Origin: Moraxella nonliquefaciens
GTDB taxonomy: Bacteria > Pseudomonadota > Gammaproteobacteria > Pseudomonadales > Moraxellaceae
Assembly (NCBI RefSeq): GCF_001679005.1
Contig: NZ_LXTW01000032.1
Span: 372,001-436,000 of the forward strand
DNA length: 64,000 nucleotides
Direction of reading: 5' to 3'
The notes beneath the pieces were generated by a model. It saw only the letters and a program-made list of their open reading frames with translations. It did not search any database and had not been told where the DNA came from. Position 1 is the first letter of the stretch, and every line of letters starts with the position of its first letter. A program made the position numbers and the translations under genes. Positions 15,497 to 24,466 of this stretch are shown piece after piece.

Positions 15497-16999
15497 TCAG
15501 ACCCTAAACTGTGGCATCAACGCTGGCACACCAGGGAACATACCTACCGAAGCCATGGCAAGGCAAAGTACCACAAATCCAATGACAGGAATGATTACTC
15601 TGCCTGACAGCCCCAACTGACGGCTACGTTCTTTATCCCCAATTAAACCTAAGTTATCAAGCATCATGGTCAGAGACCAACCAAATACAGGATTTACCAG
15701 TGCTGATGAGAATACCACAATACTGGCAGACTGTGCGGTCTTACCCTTACGAGTCATCTCCATGCCTGCTTCAAGCAGTGGTACATATACCGCCACGATA
15801 AGTGCTGTTGATAACACAGGTTGCCACACCGCCAAATCCATGGGGTAACCCCACACCGCCACCACAATACAAAAAATCGCAGTCAAGGCAGCACCAGCGG
15901 GAATCGGACGCTTGGCAATAGATGCAGGTACGATATATGTTCCCCACGATGATGTAAAGTTCGCCCCTCCAAGGACAGAGCCTACCATCTGACGCAATGA
16001 ACAGGTTATGGTCGTATCATCAATACTCATGTGCGTACGTTCTGAGTGTTTGGGATAACTGATTTTTTGGAAAACCTGATGTCCCAAAAAGTCAGGTGTC
16101 CACATGGCAACCGCCAATACTGCAAAAGGGAATACCACGATAAACGCCTTCAAATCTGGCAGACCAAGCGTCCAACCTGTATTCTCCCCCCACCAGTACA
16201 TTGGACTAAGAGGGGGCAATCCCGGTTCGGTCTTAAACTCAAACGGTGCTCCTAGGATAAATGCCAAAAAACCCGCCAACATACAGCCAATAGGCACAGC
16301 AAGCCAACGTTTTTGCCAATGCTCCAACAGGGCATACATGATGATGGTAGATAAAATAATGATAAAGGCGATGTGTGGCAGACCAATGCCATCTGCCCAT
16401 GTTGTCATCTTTTTGACCTGACCTATTAGCCCAACAAAACCCAGATAGAGCAACAATCCTCCTGCCACCCCATTACTGGTAAGCCGAGTCATGAGACTGC
16501 CACCCTTTACCAATGCCAAAATCAGTCCAAACACACCAATGAGCACACCAAAGGCAAGTGGATGCCCTCCTGCCGCTACCACAATGGGAATGAGTGGAAG
16601 AAGAGGGCCATGCGTGCCTGGTAAGTTAGATGTCGGTAGGATAAATGATGAGAAAATAAGTACAAAAAATGCAGCAATAATCATCTCATAGCGGACGTTT
16701 TGCAAGATAAAATCTTCACCCAAGCCCAGCGGTGCGGCAAAGGCAGCTGCCATCGCTCCGACCATGACAATTTTGCCAATCGTCCCTGCCATTGCAGGAA
16801 TGCTGTCTTCAAGCTCAAAACGATAATCACGAAATGGTAAATTAATGCCCCATCTTTTGGGTTTCATGATTTGCAATTCGTGTTGTAGATAAGCATCACG
16901 AGACTCAAAGGCAGATGATGGCTTGTGTAACTCTGCATAGCTTTTGGTTGCGTAATCTCGGATTTGCTCTTCGGTTAAATCAGATTGAACATTACTCAC
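15497..16999 (-). CDS. DUF3360-family membrane transporter
   Basis: 500-residue protein with about 80 soluble N-terminal residues and then 12-14 hydrophobic segments. The fold pattern (THGPLLPLIPIVVAAGGHPLAFG, SNGVAGGLLLYLGFVG, a helix break near PDFLGHQVFQ) resembles the NCS2/SulP superfamily of nucleobase and anion transporters; I assign it to DUF3360 with moderate certainty, and the substrate is unknown. The start is GTG at 16999, chosen because TAGGAG lies at correct spacing before it. No operon partner: it converges with panF and faces a 413-bp region containing repeated AATCGTAC-AGCAT-like sequences that may be its operators. Confidence 0.75.
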   Translation of the reverse strand: MSNVQSDLTEEQIRDYATKSYAELHKPSSAFESRDAYLQHELQIMKPKRWGINLPFRDYRFELEDSIPAMAGTIGKIVMVGAMAAAFAAPLGLGEDFILQNVRYEMIIAAFFVLIFSSFILPTSNLPGTHGPLLPLIPIVVAAGGHPLAFGVLIGVFGLILALVKGGSLMTRLTSNGVAGGLLLYLGFVGLIGQVKKMTTWADGIGLPHIAFIIILSTIIMYALLEHWQKRWLAVPIGCMLAGFLAFILGAPFEFKTEPGLPPLSPMYWWGENTGWTLGLPDLKAFIVVFPFAVLAVAMWTPDFLGHQVFQKISYPKHSERTHMSIDDTTITCSLRQMVGSVLGGANFTSSWGTYIVPASIAKRPIPAGAALTAIFCIVVAVWGYPMDLAVWQPVLSTALIVAVYVPLLEAGMEMTRKGKTAQSASIVVFSSALVNPVFGWSLTMMLDNLGLIGDKERSRQLGLSGRVIIPVIGFVVLCLAMASVGMFPGVPALMPQFRV

Positions 17000-17412
17000 A
17001 AAAATCTCCTATTACTGTGAGAAAAATGCGTTTTAAAATCCCTGTTTTTTCATGAATTTGGTTAATATTCACATGCTAAATGCCCAAATCATGCCAAAAA
17101 ACGTTTTTAAAACACCAAGCGACTCTTAGCCTGCCAGTCTACTGGTTCACCAACCAAACCATTTTTAAAAACCACATCATCTTAAAATGTTTTGATTGAA
17201 TAAATTAATCGTACCAGCATCAATCGTACAGCATGAGTGCAATGCTGATTATAACTTGATTTTTTGATGCTGTCATGCTTTATTTGTAAGAAATCATCAA
17301 ATCTATGTCAAGTGCCTAATTTTTAACAAAATTTAAACTCGTTTTGTATAAGTGATAAAAATTTGTTAAAATAAATCATCATAACAAAACAATCACTTCA
17401 AGGGCGTAACAC
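17000..17412. other. Intergenic region between the DUF3360 gene and yacG
   Basis: No coding sequence seen. It holds a direct repeat AATCGTACCAGCAT (17207-17220) / AATCGTACAGCAT (17222-17234), an inverted ATGCTGATT (17242-17250) and the yacG promoter near its right end. Confidence 0.6.
17344..17372 (+). promoter_or_regulatory. Probable yacG promoter
   Basis: TTGTAT (17344-17349), 17 bases, TAAAAT (17367-17372) preceded by TGT, which gives an extended -10. Start of transcription is expected about 35 bases before the yacG ATG. Confidence 0.5.
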
Positions 17413-17592
17413 ATGACCACACCAACCACCCATCTTTGCCCCCAATGTAAAAAACCGACCAGTTGGTCTGACAATCCAAATCGCCCATTTTGTCAAGAAC
17501 GATGCAAGCTCATTGATTTGGGGGCATGGGCAGATGAGTCATATCGTGTAGCAACTAACGACACGCCATTTAGCGATGAATTGCCAAAATAA
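17413..17592 (+). CDS. yacG: Zinc-binding DNA gyrase inhibitor YacG
   Basis: A 59-residue gene shorter than common ORF cut-offs. It contains CPQCKKPTSW (residues 9-18) and FCQERCKLIDLGAWADESYR, giving the four zinc-binding cysteines (Cys-x2-Cys and Cys-x3-Cys) and the LIDLGxWAxExY stretch that define YacG, a small protein that binds GyrB and blocks DNA binding by gyrase. The family is usually 55-70 residues, so it is complete. It has its own promoter and lies 130 bases before argD. In many gammaproteobacteria yacG sits near coaE and pilD; that context is absent here. Confidence 0.9.
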   Translation: MTTPTTHLCPQCKKPTSWSDNPNRPFCQERCKLIDLGAWADESYRVATNDTPFSDELPK

Positions 17593-17722
17593 CGATGGAT
17601 GTAGAAGCATTGCAAGTTCTTGGCTTGTCAGTTTTCATCTGGACTTGACTTATTGACAAACTCAGCAAACCATCATTTTATAATAAAACCACCAATTATT
17701 TAAAAAAATTTAAGGATTTTGT

Positions 17723-18883
17723 ATGTCATCTCTTATGCCAACCTATGTCCGTCAACCCATTTCATTTGTGCGTGGGCAAGGGTCATATTTGTACACAGCA
17801 TCTGGGACAGCTTATTTGGACGCACTGACAGGCATTGCCGTGTGCGGGCTTGGACATTGCCACCCTACCATCAGCCACGCCATGAAAGAGCAAGCCGATA
17901 CGCTCATTCACACCAGCAATTTATATGGCATTGATTGGCAAGAAAAAGCAGGGGAAATTCTGTGTCAAAAAGCAGGCATGGATAAAGTATTTTTTGCCAA
18001 TTCAGGAGCAGAAGCCAACGAATGTGCTCTAAAACTGGCTCGCCTATATGCCCATAATCAAGGAAAAATACGCCCCAAAGTCATCGTTATGGAACATGCC
18101 TTTCACGGTCGTACCTTACTTACTGTAACCGCCACCGCTAACATCAAGGCACGCTTGGGCTTTTTTACCTTGGATGATGATTTTATTCGTGTGCCATTTA
18201 ATGACATCTTAGCCATCCAAGCACTAACAGATGACAAGGACATTTGTGCCGTATTTGTTGAACCCATTCAAGGCGAGGGTGGACTGCATACCCCTGATGA
18301 TGATTATTTAGAAAAACTACAAAATATCTGCCATGCCAATGACTGGTTATTCATGCTAGATGAGGTTCAAACAGGCAATGGTCGCACAGGCAAATATTTT
18401 GCTTATCAACACAGTGATATCAAGCCAGACGTACTGACCACCGCCAAAGGATTAGGTAACGGCTTTCCTGTGGGAGCATGTATGGTATCAGGGTCTGCCA
18501 AGGGCTTATTTGGGGCAGGTTCACATGGTTCTACATTTGGTGGCACGCCATTTGGTTGTCGGATTGTGTGTGCTGTCTATGATGAACTGACCGATGAGGT
18601 CATGAAAAATGCTATGCGTGAGAGTGATTTCATCCGCCAAAGTGTAAATGAACACTTCCCACAAATAAAGATGCGTGGGCGTGGTATGATGATGGGTTTT
18701 GCCCTGCCAGATGGCACAGACTGCACGCACATCGTGGACATGGCTCGTGATGAGTTTTATTTGATTTTAAATGTAACAGGAGGTAATGTCATTCGTCTGT
18801 TGCCTGCTCTTAATATCAACCATGATGATACTGTCATATTGACCGACAGACTGATTGGTTTGTTAAAAAAACTGTTAGGATAA
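17723..18883 (+). CDS. argD: Acetylornithine aminotransferase (class III PLP enzyme)
   Basis: 386-residue pyridoxal-phosphate aminotransferase; in arginine synthesis it converts N-acetylglutamate semialdehyde to N-acetylornithine, and it can also serve lysine synthesis. Landmarks: YLDALTGIAVCGLGH near the N terminus, NSGAEANECALKLAR, FHGRTLLTVTAT, EPIQGEGGL, the cofactor aspartate in LDEVQTGNGRTG, and the lysine in TTAKGLGNGFPVGA that binds PLP. ATG at 17723 with AAGGA. TTGACA (17653) and TATAAT (17679) lie upstream but with a 20-base spacer, so the promoter call is uncertain. Other class III transaminases are possible, but the short length and motifs fit ArgD best. Confidence 0.9.
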   Translation: MSSLMPTYVRQPISFVRGQGSYLYTASGTAYLDALTGIAVCGLGHCHPTISHAMKEQADTLIHTSNLYGIDWQEKAGEILCQKAGMDKVFFANSGAEANECALKLARLYAHNQGKIRPKVIVMEHAFHGRTLLTVTATANIKARLGFFTLDDDFIRVPFNDILAIQALTDDKDICAVFVEPIQGEGGLHTPDDDYLEKLQNICHANDWLFMLDEVQTGNGRTGKYFAYQHSDIKPDVLTTAKGLGNGFPVGACMVSGSAKGLFGAGSHGSTFGGTPFGCRIVCAVYDELTDEVMKNAMRESDFIRQSVNEHFPQIKMRGRGMMMGFALPDGTDCTHIVDMARDEFYLILNVTGGNVIRLLPALNINHDDTVILTDRLIGLLKKLLG

Positions 18884-19025
18884 AATTGGTGAAAAATTTG
18901 ACATATTTTGACAAATATTATTAAAAAACACCTAAAATTCATCCGATTTGGCAATACTTGTTGAAGTTTATTTTGGCAAAATATCATCCTTTACAATTCA
19001 TCCAATACCATAATTAGGAATTATC

Positions 19026-20339
19026 ATGAATAACATTTACCGTCAAACAGGAGCAAGCATTTGGGTCATCCTACCGTGGCTTATCGCCCTAGTTTTGGCC
19101 GCAGCTTTGATGCTATTGCTCACCAAGTACAATGCCATACCCCAAATCTACCAACCTCAAATCCCCAAAACCGAACAAATCTCCCCAAATGAACAAGGCG
19201 AACAAGCATGGCAGCCAACATTTGCCACGCCCAATACCCACCCAAATGCTGACACTGCCCCCACGATAGATTCTTATCATGATGCCGTGAGCCAAGCCAG
19301 TTTGTCCGTGGTCAATATCTACACCACTCAAAAGGTGCAAAACCCTTATATGGGAGACCCCATATTAGAACAGTTTTTTGAATACTATGGGCAAGGTCAA
19401 GAGATTGACAGGGGGGCAAGTTCTTTGGGTTCAGGCGTGATTGTATCCAAAGATGGCTATATCGTAACCAATGCTCATGTCATTGACAAGGCTGATGAAA
19501 TTACTGTTGCCTTAAATGATGGACGTAAGGCACGAGCGATAATTATCGGAGCGGATGTAGAGAGTGATTTGGCAGTGATTAAGGTTGAGATGGACAACCT
19601 TATCCCGCTGGCATTTCGCCGTGAACCCATTCGTGTTGGTGATGTTGCTCTTGCCATTGGCAATCCCTTTGGTGTGGGACAGACCGTAACCCAGGGCATC
19701 ATCTCTGCCACAGGTCGCTCTGGGCTCGGTCTGACCACTTTTGAGGACTTTATCCAAACCGATGCCGCCATCAATCCTGGTAACTCAGGGGGGGCATTGG
19801 TAGATGCCAATGGAGCATTGGTTGGCATCAATACCGTCATCTACTCTCGCTCTGGCGGTTCAATGGGCATTGGCTTTGCCATCCCCACAACCATCGTTGA
19901 ACAGGTCATGAACGGACTGATTAGCACAGGCAAGGTTAGCCGTGGTTGGCTCGGCATAGAAATCGCCCCCATCAGAGACAATCCTACCAACCTAACCACT
20001 CATGAAGGTGTAGTTATCGCCAATGTCATGGCGGATGGCCCAGCAAGTAAAGCGGGTCTTAGGGCGGGCGATGTGGTACTGTCATTAGATGGCAAAACCA
20101 TCAACAATGCCAACACGCTCATCGGTATCGTCTCAGCCAAAGCACCCAACAGCACACTTAGTGCGGTGGTCAAGCGTGGTGGTGATGAACATGAACTTAT
20201 CATTACTGTCGGAGAACGCCCCAGTCGTGGCAATATAAACCGCCAAGACAGCCAACCAAATAATCGCACGCTTAGCCGTGAAGAACGTGCTTATCTTAAT
20301 GAACTGTTTAATCAGCTTAATCGCATGCACGGACGTTAA
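19026..20339 (+). CDS. DegS/AlgW-type membrane-anchored serine protease
   Basis: 437-residue HtrA-family protease. A single N-terminal membrane segment (about residues 12-33) anchors it facing the periplasm; a Gln/Pro-rich linker follows. The trypsin-like domain shows the triad H151 (TNAHVID), D181 (ESDLAVIK) and S254 (NPGNSGGAL). One PDZ domain (about 300-400) contains RGWLGIE and the AGLRAGDVVLSLDGK motif. One PDZ plus a membrane anchor matches DegS/AlgW, which start the sigma-E envelope stress cascade, more than two-PDZ DegP. No rseP or rseA lies nearby. A polar tail of about 30 residues ends the chain. ATG with a TAGGAATT ribosome site. Confidence 0.88.
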   Translation: MNNIYRQTGASIWVILPWLIALVLAAALMLLLTKYNAIPQIYQPQIPKTEQISPNEQGEQAWQPTFATPNTHPNADTAPTIDSYHDAVSQASLSVVNIYTTQKVQNPYMGDPILEQFFEYYGQGQEIDRGASSLGSGVIVSKDGYIVTNAHVIDKADEITVALNDGRKARAIIIGADVESDLAVIKVEMDNLIPLAFRREPIRVGDVALAIGNPFGVGQTVTQGIISATGRSGLGLTTFEDFIQTDAAINPGNSGGALVDANGALVGINTVIYSRSGGSMGIGFAIPTTIVEQVMNGLISTGKVSRGWLGIEIAPIRDNPTNLTTHEGVVIANVMADGPASKAGLRAGDVVLSLDGKTINNANTLIGIVSAKAPNSTLSAVVKRGGDEHELIITVGERPSRGNINRQDSQPNNRTLSREERAYLNELFNQLNRMHGR

Positions 20340-20443
20340 TATCAAGCCAAACACAATCTTTACGTTGGGTTTTTGCCAATTTTTAAAAATAAAATTTATC
20401 ATTTATTAAACTTATCAATCATCCATCAACACATGAGAAAACC

Positions 20444-21445
20444 ATGAACACACATATAAATGATGATAAAATTTTGGCTGTCCGCCGATTTTTATTAAAC
20501 CTACAAGACAACATCTGTCAAGCCCTAGAAGATCAAGAACAAGCAGGTGGTGTTGATGGTGCAAGCTGTGCCAAATTTGTCAGTGATGTATGGGAACGCC
20601 CTGACGGTGGTGGTGGTCGCTCCAACGTACTCTCTGATGGCATGGTCATTGAAAAAGCTGGCGTAATGTTTAGCCACATTCACATACACGCTCTGCCCCC
20701 ATCTGCCAGTGAGCGTCATCCCCAACTGGCAGGGGCACAGGCACAGGCAATGGGTGTGTCTTTGGTCGTTCATCCCAAAAACCCCCATGTTCCTACCAGT
20801 CATGCCAATGTCCGTCTATTCGTTGCCACGCCTGCCGATGGTAGTGACCCAATTTGGTGGTTTGGGGGTGGATTTGACTTAACCCCCTTTTACCCTGTCA
20901 TGAGTGATGTTGTGCATTGGCATCGTGTCGCCCATCAGCTGTGCCAACCTTTTGGTGATGATGTCTATCCAACCTTTAAAGCGTGGTGCGATGACTATTT
21001 TTATCTAAAACACCGTGGCGAATGTCGTGGTGTGGGGGGGCTGTTTTATGATGACCTAAACACCACTACCCAAGGTTGGGATTTTGGACGTTGTTTTGCC
21101 TTTATGCAAGCGGTAGGACAAGGCTATCTTGATGGCATTATTCCCATTTTTAATAGCAACAAAAATACACCTTATACCGCTGATGAACGTGCCTTTCAGC
21201 TGTATCGCCGTGGCAGATATGTTGAGTATAATTTGGTCTATGACCGTGGTACGCTGTTTGGCTTACAGTCCAATGGGCGTACTGAGTCTATTTTAGTATC
21301 CATGCCCCCTTTGGCAAGTTGGGCTTATCGCTATGAACCCAAGATGGGTACGCCTGAGTTTGAGCTGACCGACTTTTACCTAAAACCCAGAAATTGGCTT
21401 AATTTGACGGACAAATACAACCCCCAACACCCTCAAAATACCTGA
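20444..21445 (+). CDS. hemF: Oxygen-dependent coproporphyrinogen III oxidase HemF
   Basis: Catalyses the oxygen-dependent conversion of coproporphyrinogen III to protoporphyrinogen IX in haem synthesis. The 333-residue chain has the conserved blocks WERPDGGGGRSNVL, HPKNPHVPTSHANVRLF, WWFGGGFDLTPFYP, HHRGECRGVGGLFYDDL-like (KHRGECRGVGG) and RYVEYNLVYDRGTLFGLQSNGRTESILVS blocks, including the substrate-binding aspartate and arginine. It is slightly longer than the usual 300 residues. The C terminus extends past the conserved WL. It stands 58 bases before the cytochrome c' gene, which also needs haem, so the two may share a transcript. Confidence 0.96.
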   Translation: MNTHINDDKILAVRRFLLNLQDNICQALEDQEQAGGVDGASCAKFVSDVWERPDGGGGRSNVLSDGMVIEKAGVMFSHIHIHALPPSASERHPQLAGAQAQAMGVSLVVHPKNPHVPTSHANVRLFVATPADGSDPIWWFGGGFDLTPFYPVMSDVVHWHRVAHQLCQPFGDDVYPTFKAWCDDYFYLKHRGECRGVGGLFYDDLNTTTQGWDFGRCFAFMQAVGQGYLDGIIPIFNSNKNTPYTADERAFQLYRRGRYVEYNLVYDRGTLFGLQSNGRTESILVSMPPLASWAYRYEPKMGTPEFELTDFYLKPRNWLNLTDKYNPQHPQNT

Positions 21446-21503
21446 TGCTTAAAATGCAAGTCGTCTTTGAATTCTCCAAAAGCCACCTTAAATAGGAAGC
21501 CTT

Positions 21504-21980
21504 ATGAAAGCCATAAAATTAAAATCCATAAAACCTTTTGGTCTTATCAGTTTAGTTATTCTTAGTCTGGTTGCTTGTGGCGATAAAAGCTCTGTCAGTG
21601 CTGGTTCTGCCACATCAACCGACATCAAAGCTCGCCAAAACCTAATGCAAGATTGGCGTGCTGCCAATGACATTCTAAAAGGCATGATGGAAAACCCTGA
21701 CAATTTTGATGCCGCCACTTTTAAGGAGCAAGCAGAGTTTATCAATGCCAGCACCGCCCAAATGTGGACATATTTTCATGATGCCAACGCCAAAGGTAAC
21801 TCTGATGATGCTGTATGGTCAGATGCAACAGACTTTCAAGCCAAAAAAGACGAATTTGATGCTGTTATCCAAAACCTTGTGGCAACCGCCACCAATGCCC
21901 AAAATGCCGATGATGTAAATGTCGCTTTTGGGGCGATGGCAGAAAACTGCGGTCGTTGTCATAAGGTTTACAAAAAGTAA
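21504..21980 (+). CDS. cycP: Lipid-anchored cytochrome c' (class II c-type cytochrome)
   Basis: 158-residue exported haem protein. The signal peptide ends in the lipobox LVAC, with the cysteine at residue 25, so the mature protein should be tethered to a membrane by lipid. The remainder is a four-helix bundle pattern with the haem motif CGRCH at the extreme C terminus (about residues 150-154), the arrangement of cytochrome c'. Cytochromes c' bind nitric oxide and protect denitrifying or NO-exposed bacteria; a lipid-anchored form occurs in Neisseria. NO protection is the likely role here given the nar genes in this window, but there is no direct link beyond proximity to hemF. ATG with an AGGAAG ribosome site. 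Confidence 0.82.
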   Translation: MKAIKLKSIKPFGLISLVILSLVACGDKSSVSAGSATSTDIKARQNLMQDWRAANDILKGMMENPDNFDAATFKEQAEFINASTAQMWTYFHDANAKGNSDDAVWSDATDFQAKKDEFDAVIQNLVATATNAQNADDVNVAFGAMAENCGRCHKVYKK

Positions 21981-22030
21981 CTACCCATCAACAACTGTTG
22001 AACGTATGAATGTCTCAAAACAAAAACAAA

Positions 22031-22060
22031 AAAAACAAGCTTAAACTAAGCTTGTTTTTT
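22031..22060. terminator. Bidirectional terminator between the cytochrome and sodA
   Basis: Thirteen paired positions (22031-22043 with 22047-22059) around a 3-base loop, with A and T runs on either side, between two convergent genes. Confidence 0.9.
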
Positions 22061-22077
22061 AAGGCATGGCATTTTAA

Positions 22078-22692
22078 TCATGCTTTATCAAAATTTTCTT
22101 GGGCTTTGTCCCAGTTCACCACATTCCAAAATGCTTTAATGTAATCTGGGCGTTTATTTTGATATTTTAGATAATAAGCATGCTCCCACACATCAAGACC
22201 GATAATGGGCGTACCCTCGCATCCTGCAATATCTTTACCCATCAATGGGCTGTCTTGATTGGCGGTTGAGACAACAGCCAGTTTATCCCCTTGTTTAACC
22301 AACCATGCCCAGCCTGAACCAAAGCGAGTGGCGGCCGCTTTTTCAAATTGCTCTTGGAACGCTTCTACCGAACCAAAATCACGAACAATGGCATCTTTTA
22401 GCGAACCTTTTAACTCTGTGCCTGTTTTTAGCACTGTCCAAAACAGGCTGTGGTTAGCATGTCCGCCAGCGTTGTTGCGTACGGCTGTTTGTTTGTCAGC
22501 AGGGATTTTGTCAAGATTGGCAATAACCTCTTCGGCAGATTTGTCCGCCCACTCACTGCCTTCTAGGGCAGCATTGGCGTTATTTACGTATGCTTGATGA
22601 TGGCGAGAATGATGGATTTCCATGGTTTCTTTATCAAAATGTGGCTCTAATGCATCATAGCTGTATCCAAGCTCTGGCAGAGTAAAAGACAT
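22078..22692 (-). CDS. sodA: Superoxide dismutase, manganese type
   Basis: 204-residue cytoplasmic enzyme that converts superoxide to oxygen and hydrogen peroxide. Metal ligands are visible as H27-region HHSRHHQAY, GGHANHSLFW, and DVWEHAYYLKYQNKR (Asp and His). The segment STANQDSPL with Asn-Gln-Asp, where iron enzymes usually have an Asn-Ala-x-Thr pattern, points to manganese, but the Fe/Mn choice is not certain from sequence alone. ATG at 22692 with an AAGGAATT ribosome site. Divergent from radA across 252 bases. Confidence 0.93.
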   Translation of the reverse strand: MSFTLPELGYSYDALEPHFDKETMEIHHSRHHQAYVNNANAALEGSEWADKSAEEVIANLDKIPADKQTAVRNNAGGHANHSLFWTVLKTGTELKGSLKDAIVRDFGSVEAFQEQFEKAAATRFGSGWAWLVKQGDKLAVVSTANQDSPLMGKDIAGCEGTPIIGLDVWEHAYYLKYQNKRPDYIKAFWNVVNWDKAQENFDKA

Positions 22693-22888
22693 AATAATTC
22701 CTTAATAAAATTGAGATTTAAAATTGGGATTAATTGCACAAATCATTGACTTGCATCATCAATATTAAAGGCAAAACTGGCAAATTTCAAGCGCTATTTT
22801 ATCAGTTTACAAAAAACCAATCTATTAAACGATTATCATTATTAAAATATATGATTAAAACCATGATATCCATTTTTACGCATAATTT

Positions 22889-22918
22889 TTGCCACACATC
22901 AAATAAAAATGCTACAAT
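22889..22918 (+). promoter_or_regulatory. Sigma-70 promoter of radA
   Basis: TTGCCA (22889-22894), 18-base spacer, TACAAT (22913-22918) preceded by TGC. It gives a very short leader before the radA ATG at 22945. Confidence 0.6.
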
Positions 22919-22944
22919 ATTACAAATTTTAACCCTCCATCATT

Positions 22945-24351
22945 ATGGCAAAAAAAACCTCTTATGTCTGCCAATCATGTGGTGCTAATTATGGCAAATG
23001 GTCAGGGCAATGTGCCGACTGTGGCGAATGGAATACACTCACCGAAGCTCCCAATATTGCCATGCCACATCACAAAAAAAACACCGTCAAATCTCCCCCA
23101 AAAACTGCCAATTACGCAGGCGACAGCTCAGGGGTCATGACCCTTGCCAATGTCGGATTTTCGCTAGAAACACGCATGCCCACAGGCTTGGGTGAATTTG
23201 ACCGAGTACTTGGCGGTGGACTTGTGGCAGGCTCGGTGGTGCTAATTGGGGGCGACCCTGGTATTGGCAAATCCACAATCTTACTACAAACTGCCATTAA
23301 CATGGCAAGCAGTAACTCGCTGGCTGGCTCTGCCTTATACATCACAGGCGAGGAGAGTCTGTCTCAGGTTGCCATGCGTGCAGTGCGACTTGGACTACCA
23401 ACCGATCGCCTAAGGGTACTTGCTGAAACCAATGTCGAGACCATTTGTATGGCACTTACCGCCGAACAGCCTGCCATTGCTGTCATTGATTCAATCCAAA
23501 CGCTCTTTACCGAAGCCATACAGTCCGCCCCCGGGGGAGTTGCCCAAATCCGTGAATCCGCCGCCGTCTTAACCCGTTATGCCAAACAGACAGGCACGGC
23601 ACTGTTTTTGGTGGGACATGTTACCAAAGAAGGGGCATTGGCAGGGCCTCGTGTGCTAGAACACATGGTGGATACGGTGCTGTATTTTGAGGGTGAATCA
23701 GACAGCCGTTTTAGAATGATTCGTGCCATCAAAAACCGTTTTGGGGCGGTCAATGAGTTGGGTATTTTTGGCATGACGGATACAGGATTAAAGGAGGTTG
23801 CCAACCCCTCCGCCATTTTTCTAAGCCGCTATGATAAGCCCATTGCAGGGTCGGTTGTGATGGTCAGCCGTGAAGGTACTCGCCCCCTACTTGTGGAGGT
23901 GCAAGCCTTGGTGGATGACTCTCAGGGTCAACCCAGACGCATGGCACTTGGGCTTGATTATCAGCGTCTGTCCATGCTCCTTGCGGTCATGCACCGTCAT
24001 GGTGGCATCTATGCAAGCGGTCAGGATGTGTATGTCAATGTCGTAGGCGGTGTTAAAGTTATGGAAACTGGTTCAGATTTGGCGGTGCTGATTGCTTGTG
24101 CATCTAGCATCAAAGAAAAACCACTGCCTGTCAGACTGTGTGTATTTGGCGAGGTGGGGCTATCGGGGGAGATTCGCCCCGTGCCAAATGGTCAAGAACG
24201 CTTAAAAGAAGCGATGAAGCACGGTTTTACCCATGCCATCATCCCCAAAGCTAATATGCCAAAGACAGGCGATAAAAATTTTGCCAAAATCAATATCATC
24301 GCCACTGATAGGTTGGATGATGCCCTAATAAGAGCCTTTGAGCTGACATGA
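22945..24351 (+). CDS. radA: DNA repair protein RadA
   Basis: 468-residue RecA-like ATPase that drives branch migration of recombination intermediates. In order: an N-terminal zinc finger (CQSCG...CADCGEW, residues about 9-27), the Walker A motif GGDPGIGKST, the RadA-specific KNRFGAVNELGIF motif, and a C-terminal Lon-protease-like domain without the catalytic pair (GEVGLSGEIRPV). Length is standard. It probably forms its own transcript from the adjacent promoter. In natural transformers RadA also supports uptake-linked recombination, which would matter for a Moraxella host. Confidence 0.97.
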   Translation: MAKKTSYVCQSCGANYGKWSGQCADCGEWNTLTEAPNIAMPHHKKNTVKSPPKTANYAGDSSGVMTLANVGFSLETRMPTGLGEFDRVLGGGLVAGSVVLIGGDPGIGKSTILLQTAINMASSNSLAGSALYITGEESLSQVAMRAVRLGLPTDRLRVLAETNVETICMALTAEQPAIAVIDSIQTLFTEAIQSAPGGVAQIRESAAVLTRYAKQTGTALFLVGHVTKEGALAGPRVLEHMVDTVLYFEGESDSRFRMIRAIKNRFGAVNELGIFGMTDTGLKEVANPSAIFLSRYDKPIAGSVVMVSREGTRPLLVEVQALVDDSQGQPRRMALGLDYQRLSMLLAVMHRHGGIYASGQDVYVNVVGGVKVMETGSDLAVLIACASSIKEKPLPVRLCVFGEVGLSGEIRPVPNGQERLKEAMKHGFTHAIIPKANMPKTGDKNFAKINIIATDRLDDALIRAFELT

Positions 24352-24466
24352 TTTGGATTAAAAATGAGCAAATACCATCTGCCCCACAAATTCATCATGA
24401 TAAAAATCACTTAAAAAATCACTTTTTTATAACACATATTTATAACGCCTATCACACCAAAAGACC

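Noticed and set aside
17653..17684. TTGACA / TATAAT promoter of argD
   Set aside because: The hexamers are good but the 20-base spacer is outside the working range, so I left it out of the feature list.
24352..24466. A second TPP riboswitch before thiX
   Set aside because: None of the thi-box core sequences is present in the gap after radA.
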